Assembly (NCBI RefSeq): GCF_038592985.1
Contig: NZ_CP151951.1
Coordinates: 2,409,001-2,473,000, forward strand
Origin: Paenibacillus sp. FSL R10-2782
GTDB taxonomy: Bacteria > Bacillota > Bacilli > Paenibacillales > Paenibacillaceae
Direction: 5' to 3'
Length of the DNA: 64,000 bases
Shown: positions 61,643 to 64,000 of the stretch, in pieces
Position numbering within the stretch: the first letter of the stretch is position 1
How the letters are laid out: each line of letters starts with the position of its first letter
Notes under the pieces: generated by a model
Seen by the model: the letters and a program-made list of their open reading frames with translations, nothing else
Database searches by the model: none
What the model was told of the DNA's origin: nothing
Position numbers and translations under genes: made by a program

Positions 61643-63040
61643 TTAAACGGAATGTGGGAATGGTTTATTTCCAGCCGCCAGTGTTGCTTCGTCTAAAGAA
61701 TCATCCGGCTCCGGATTCCGCTCCTGAAGTTCGGCGCGAATCTGCGGGAAAATGTGATCCAGACGATAAAAGAACATCATCATAATCGAAATAACAGTGA
61801 GAATCATCGGAATGATGAGATAATTAAGCTGAATGGCAAACAGCCCTGAGGCACTTTGAGTCTGGTTGGGAATATAATGTCCCCAAGTCAAAAATACACC
61901 GGATAGAGCGCCAGCCAGCGCCATAGCTACCTTTCCGATAAAACCATTAATAGAAGAAATAAAGCCACCTGCGCTAATGCCGGATTTCCATTCTCCATAG
62001 TCAACCGGGTCTGCCTGCATAGAAAAATATATAGGCATTCGGACACCGTTGCCCAACCCTGCAATGACTGCACCCGCAATCAATCCAAAGACGTTGGTAC
62101 CGGAAATGAGCATCATCAATAGTCCTGCAAGATTGATAACGCTCCCAATTTGAAACAACTTTCGTTTGTACATATGACGTGCCAGCAGCGGGGCGATAAA
62201 AGTTCCAATAATTGGAATTAATGAACCGATCCCTGCAATCAGACCGATCAGATCTGGGCGATTCACATAATACGTAAAATAATAAATCAGGCTGCCTTGA
62301 TGAAAAAACATGCCTCCAAACATAAAGATAATGTTGGCTGCGAAGATGTACCAGGGCTTATTCCCTTTGAGCGCCGAAAAGGTTTGGGTAACCGTCACTT
62401 TTTCCTGCTGGAGTTTTACCTTTTCCTCTACATTTTTGAAGGTTACAAAAAACATCATCATACCGACGACCGAAAAGATAACCATGGTCCAAAAGAAGCC
62501 CTGCGCCTGTGAGCCGTTACCCAGCATTTTGACAAGGGGCATAGTCAAAACGCTGACCGCCGTAGCTCCAATAAAGGAGAAAATAATACGGATGGTTGCC
62601 AGCATCGTGCGTTCCTGTCCATCACGGGTCAAGCTTGGCAAAATGGAGGCCATCGGAATATTTACCATCGTATAGGCAAGCGATAACCCCATATAGGTGA
62701 TATAAGCGTAGATTAATTTGCCCACAGGACCGATATCCGGTACATAAAAGGTCAGGATACCCAAAAGACCGAATGGAATTGCACCAAACAGAAAGTATGG
62801 CCGCGATTTGCCCCAGCGTGTACGCGTTTTGTCAATGATGATCCCCATGACCGCATCCGCGACACCGTCCACAATACGAGTAACTAGCAGCAGCGCACTG
62901 ACCGCAAGCACCTCTAATCCCATGACATCCGTATAAAAAAACATTAAATATAGCGTGATCATTTGCCAAATCAAGTTACACGCAAAATCGGCAACTCCGT
63001 AACCAAGACGTTGTTTCCAGATGCCTGTCTTTGTAACCAT
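61643..63040 (-). CDS. GPH-family glycoside:cation symporter
   Basis: This 465-residue membrane protein has about 12 helices. The N-terminal GYGVADFACNLIWQM, with DVMGLEVLAVSALLLVTRI and DKTRTRWGKSRPYFL, identifies the glycoside-pentoside-hexuronide (MelB-like) symporter family, which takes up sugars with Na+ or H+. It is first in a - strand operon with the rhamnosidase, so a rhamnoside is a likely substrate. ATG 63040 has GGAGG seven bases upstream; ATG 63046 directly abuts the site. Confidence 0.88.
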   Translation of the reverse strand: MVTKTGIWKQRLGYGVADFACNLIWQMITLYLMFFYTDVMGLEVLAVSALLLVTRIVDGVADAVMGIIIDKTRTRWGKSRPYFLFGAIPFGLLGILTFYVPDIGPVGKLIYAYITYMGLSLAYTMVNIPMASILPSLTRDGQERTMLATIRIIFSFIGATAVSVLTMPLVKMLGNGSQAQGFFWTMVIFSVVGMMMFFVTFKNVEEKVKLQQEKVTVTQTFSALKGNKPWYIFAANIIFMFGGMFFHQGSLIYYFTYYVNRPDLIGLIAGIGSLIPIIGTFIAPLLARHMYKRKLFQIGSVINLAGLLMMLISGTNVFGLIAGAVIAGLGNGVRMPIYFSMQADPVDYGEWKSGISAGGFISSINGFIGKVAMALAGALSGVFLTWGHYIPNQTQSASGLFAIQLNYLIIPMILTVISIMMMFFYRLDHIFPQIRAELQERNPEPDDSLDEATLAAGNKPFPHSV

Positions 63041-63178
63041 ACTCATCCCTCCGTAGATCCCTATGACGCCGATACGGCATGATAGAGGATAAAATTCAGT
63101 AGCTCATCTTTCTTGAAGATGTATGTCATGTTGTAAGTTGAATGAGGCGGCTCCGGATTGCCTTCCAAACTTACATTT

Positions 63179-63193
63179 ATTAAAGCGCTTTCT
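63179..63193. promoter_or_regulatory. Catabolite-responsive element (cre)
   Basis: ATTAAAGCGCTTTCT fits the CcpA consensus WTGNAANCGNWNNCW with one mismatch (T for G). It lies 139 bases before the symporter gene start (- strand) and 197 before the aldolase gene start (+ strand), so glucose repression of the region is expected. Confidence 0.6.
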
Positions 63194-63211
63194 TTTTCAT
63201 ATGGCAATTAT

Positions 63212-63242
63212 CGTTTTACAGATCAATGTATCCGTTTTACAG
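63212..63242. promoter_or_regulatory. Direct repeats, probable AraC-type operator
   Basis: CGTTTTACAG occurs exactly at 63212-63221 and 63233-63242, starts 21 bases apart, i.e. two helix turns on the same face. That is the usual pattern for AraC-family activators. It is 46 bases upstream of the + strand -35 box. Confidence 0.65.
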
Positions 63243-63288
63243 GTTATTCAAAATTAAAATTTATTTTTGATTATTTTTGTATTATGTA

Positions 63289-63317
63289 TTTTCAAATTAA
63301 AACAAAAGTGTTATAGT
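63289..63317 (+). promoter_or_regulatory. Promoter of the aldolase/dehydrogenase gene
   Basis: TTTTCA (63289-63294) and TATAGT (63312-63317) are 17 bases apart, in an AT-rich region. The gene start is 73 bases after the -10 box. Confidence 0.55.
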
Positions 63318-63389
63318 CTCCGTAAACCGATTATACTCACATTAATAAAGCGATTCAAAAATAAAAATGAACTTGGAGGTCTTTTTCCT

Positions 63390-64000
63390 ATGGTACAAAG
63401 TCTGTGGAATTCTTCACAAGCATCTGAGCAAAAAAGTACGCTGGAACAGCTCGTATATCGTTCTAACCTGATCGGCACAGATAGGAGCGTGTGTAACTGG
63501 GGAGGCGGCAATACTTCGGCCAAAACGACGATACAGGATTTTCGCGGGCGTGAAGTAGAAATAATGTACGTCAAGGGCAGTGGTTCTGATCTTGCTACAA
63601 TGAAAGCGCATAACTTTACAGGGCTTCGTATGGAGGATATCCGTCCCTTGTTCGAAAGGGAAGATATGTCTGACGAGGATATGGTCGCGTATCTGGCGAA
63701 TTGTATGATAGATGCCAAGCATCCGCGTGCTTCGATTGAGACGCTATTGCACGCTTTTTTACCTTTTAGACATGTGGATCATACCCACCCGGACGCCATT
63801 ATCAGCTTGTGCTGTGCACATAACGGCAAGGACATTGCGAAAGAGATTTTCGGTGACCGTTTTGTATGGGTACCTTATATTCGTCCTGGTTTTAAGCTGT
63901 CCAAGATGATTGCTCAAGGTGTACTCGATCATCCGCAAGCAGAATTGGTATTGATGGAAAAGCACGGTCTGGTTACATGGGGAGAAACATCCGAGGCAGC
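63390..64000 (+). CDS. Bifunctional rhamnulose-1-phosphate aldolase/alcohol dehydrogenase (RhaEW-like), 3' end outside window
   Basis: The open frame runs from ATG 63390, eleven bases after GGAGG, to the end of the window (203 codons visible). The product begins MVQSLWNSSQ and contains NWGGGNTSAK and the metal-binding HVDHTHPDAI of class II aldolases, then EKHGLVTWG. The length and N-terminus fit the bifunctional proteins (B. subtilis RhaEW/YuxG type) that split rhamnulose-1-phosphate and oxidise lactaldehyde; only the aldolase half is in view. No stop is seen, so the frame continues. The second domain is inferred. Confidence 0.85.
   Translation, partial: MVQSLWNSSQASEQKSTLEQLVYRSNLIGTDRSVCNWGGGNTSAKTTIQDFRGREVEIMYVKGSGSDLATMKAHNFTGLRMEDIRPLFEREDMSDEDMVAYLANCMIDAKHPRASIETLLHAFLPFRHVDHTHPDAIISLCCAHNGKDIAKEIFGDRFVWVPYIRPGFKLSKMIAQGVLDHPQAELVLMEKHGLVTWGETSEA

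Overview
The window looks like chromosomal DNA of a low-to-mid GC Gram-positive spore-former, most likely Paenibacillus (P. polymyxa group). Supporting signs are strong AAGGAGG-type ribosome sites, lipoproteins with LSGC lipoboxes, a Bacillus-type LexA box, Zur and Fur boxes of Bacillus type, and mccA/mccB with near-identical lengths to B. subtilis. No rRNA, tRNA or CRISPR array was seen. The genus call is inference from gene content, not from a marker gene.

Layout. 1-5001: the 3' part of a DinG-type helicase, a small DUF6509-like gene, a shortened membrane gene, the mccA-mccB methionine-to-cysteine pair and a small coiled-coil protein. 5409-8156: a large three-part protein with a central alpha/beta-hydrolase domain. 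8281-23555: a striking block of seven collinear genes (9644-23555) encoding two membrane-anchored von Willebrand A proteins, a tubulin-like GTPase, a P-loop GTPase with a zinc ribbon, a GTPase-associated membrane protein (GAP1-like) and two unrecognised proteins, with two divergent genes beside it (a 50-residue membrane peptide and a zinc-ribbon membrane protein). This is the best candidate here for a poorly described system: a GTP-driven apparatus with parts on both sides of the membrane.

23728-25658: a MarR regulator with an MFS exporter. 25739-34684: a zinc-starvation island with three Zur-like boxes. It holds zinc-free paralogues of ribosomal proteins L33 and L31, two CobW-type metallochaperones, a YcgR/YcgQ-like pair and the ZnuABC importer. 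An unknown gene sits between the two ribosomal genes. 35068-38424: an orphan CheY-like receiver, an unknown gene, an IS605-family remnant with intact TnpB and only the tail of TnpA, and a secreted protein with a PSEP linker. 38697-39302: a probable LexA-controlled operon of two small proteins, the second YolD-like. 39419-39763: a cupin.

40105-57891: a complete NRPS-independent siderophore locus. It has a diaminobutyrate aminotransferase, an MFS exporter, three IucA/IucC-type synthetases, a citrate-synthase-like HpcH/HpaI enzyme, a PLP decarboxylase, a Btr-like AraC regulator with a siderophore-binding domain, an FecBCD-type ABC importer and an FhuF-like reductase, with three Fur-like boxes. 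The gene set matches the achromobactin (acs) clusters of Gram-negative bacteria and differs from staphyloferrin B in using an aminotransferase instead of SbnA/SbnB. 58012-64000: an RraA-like gene, then a rhamnose/rhamnoside region with an AraC regulator, a GH78-type rhamnosidase, a GPH-family symporter and the start of a rhamnulose-phosphate aldolase/dehydrogenase that runs off the window.
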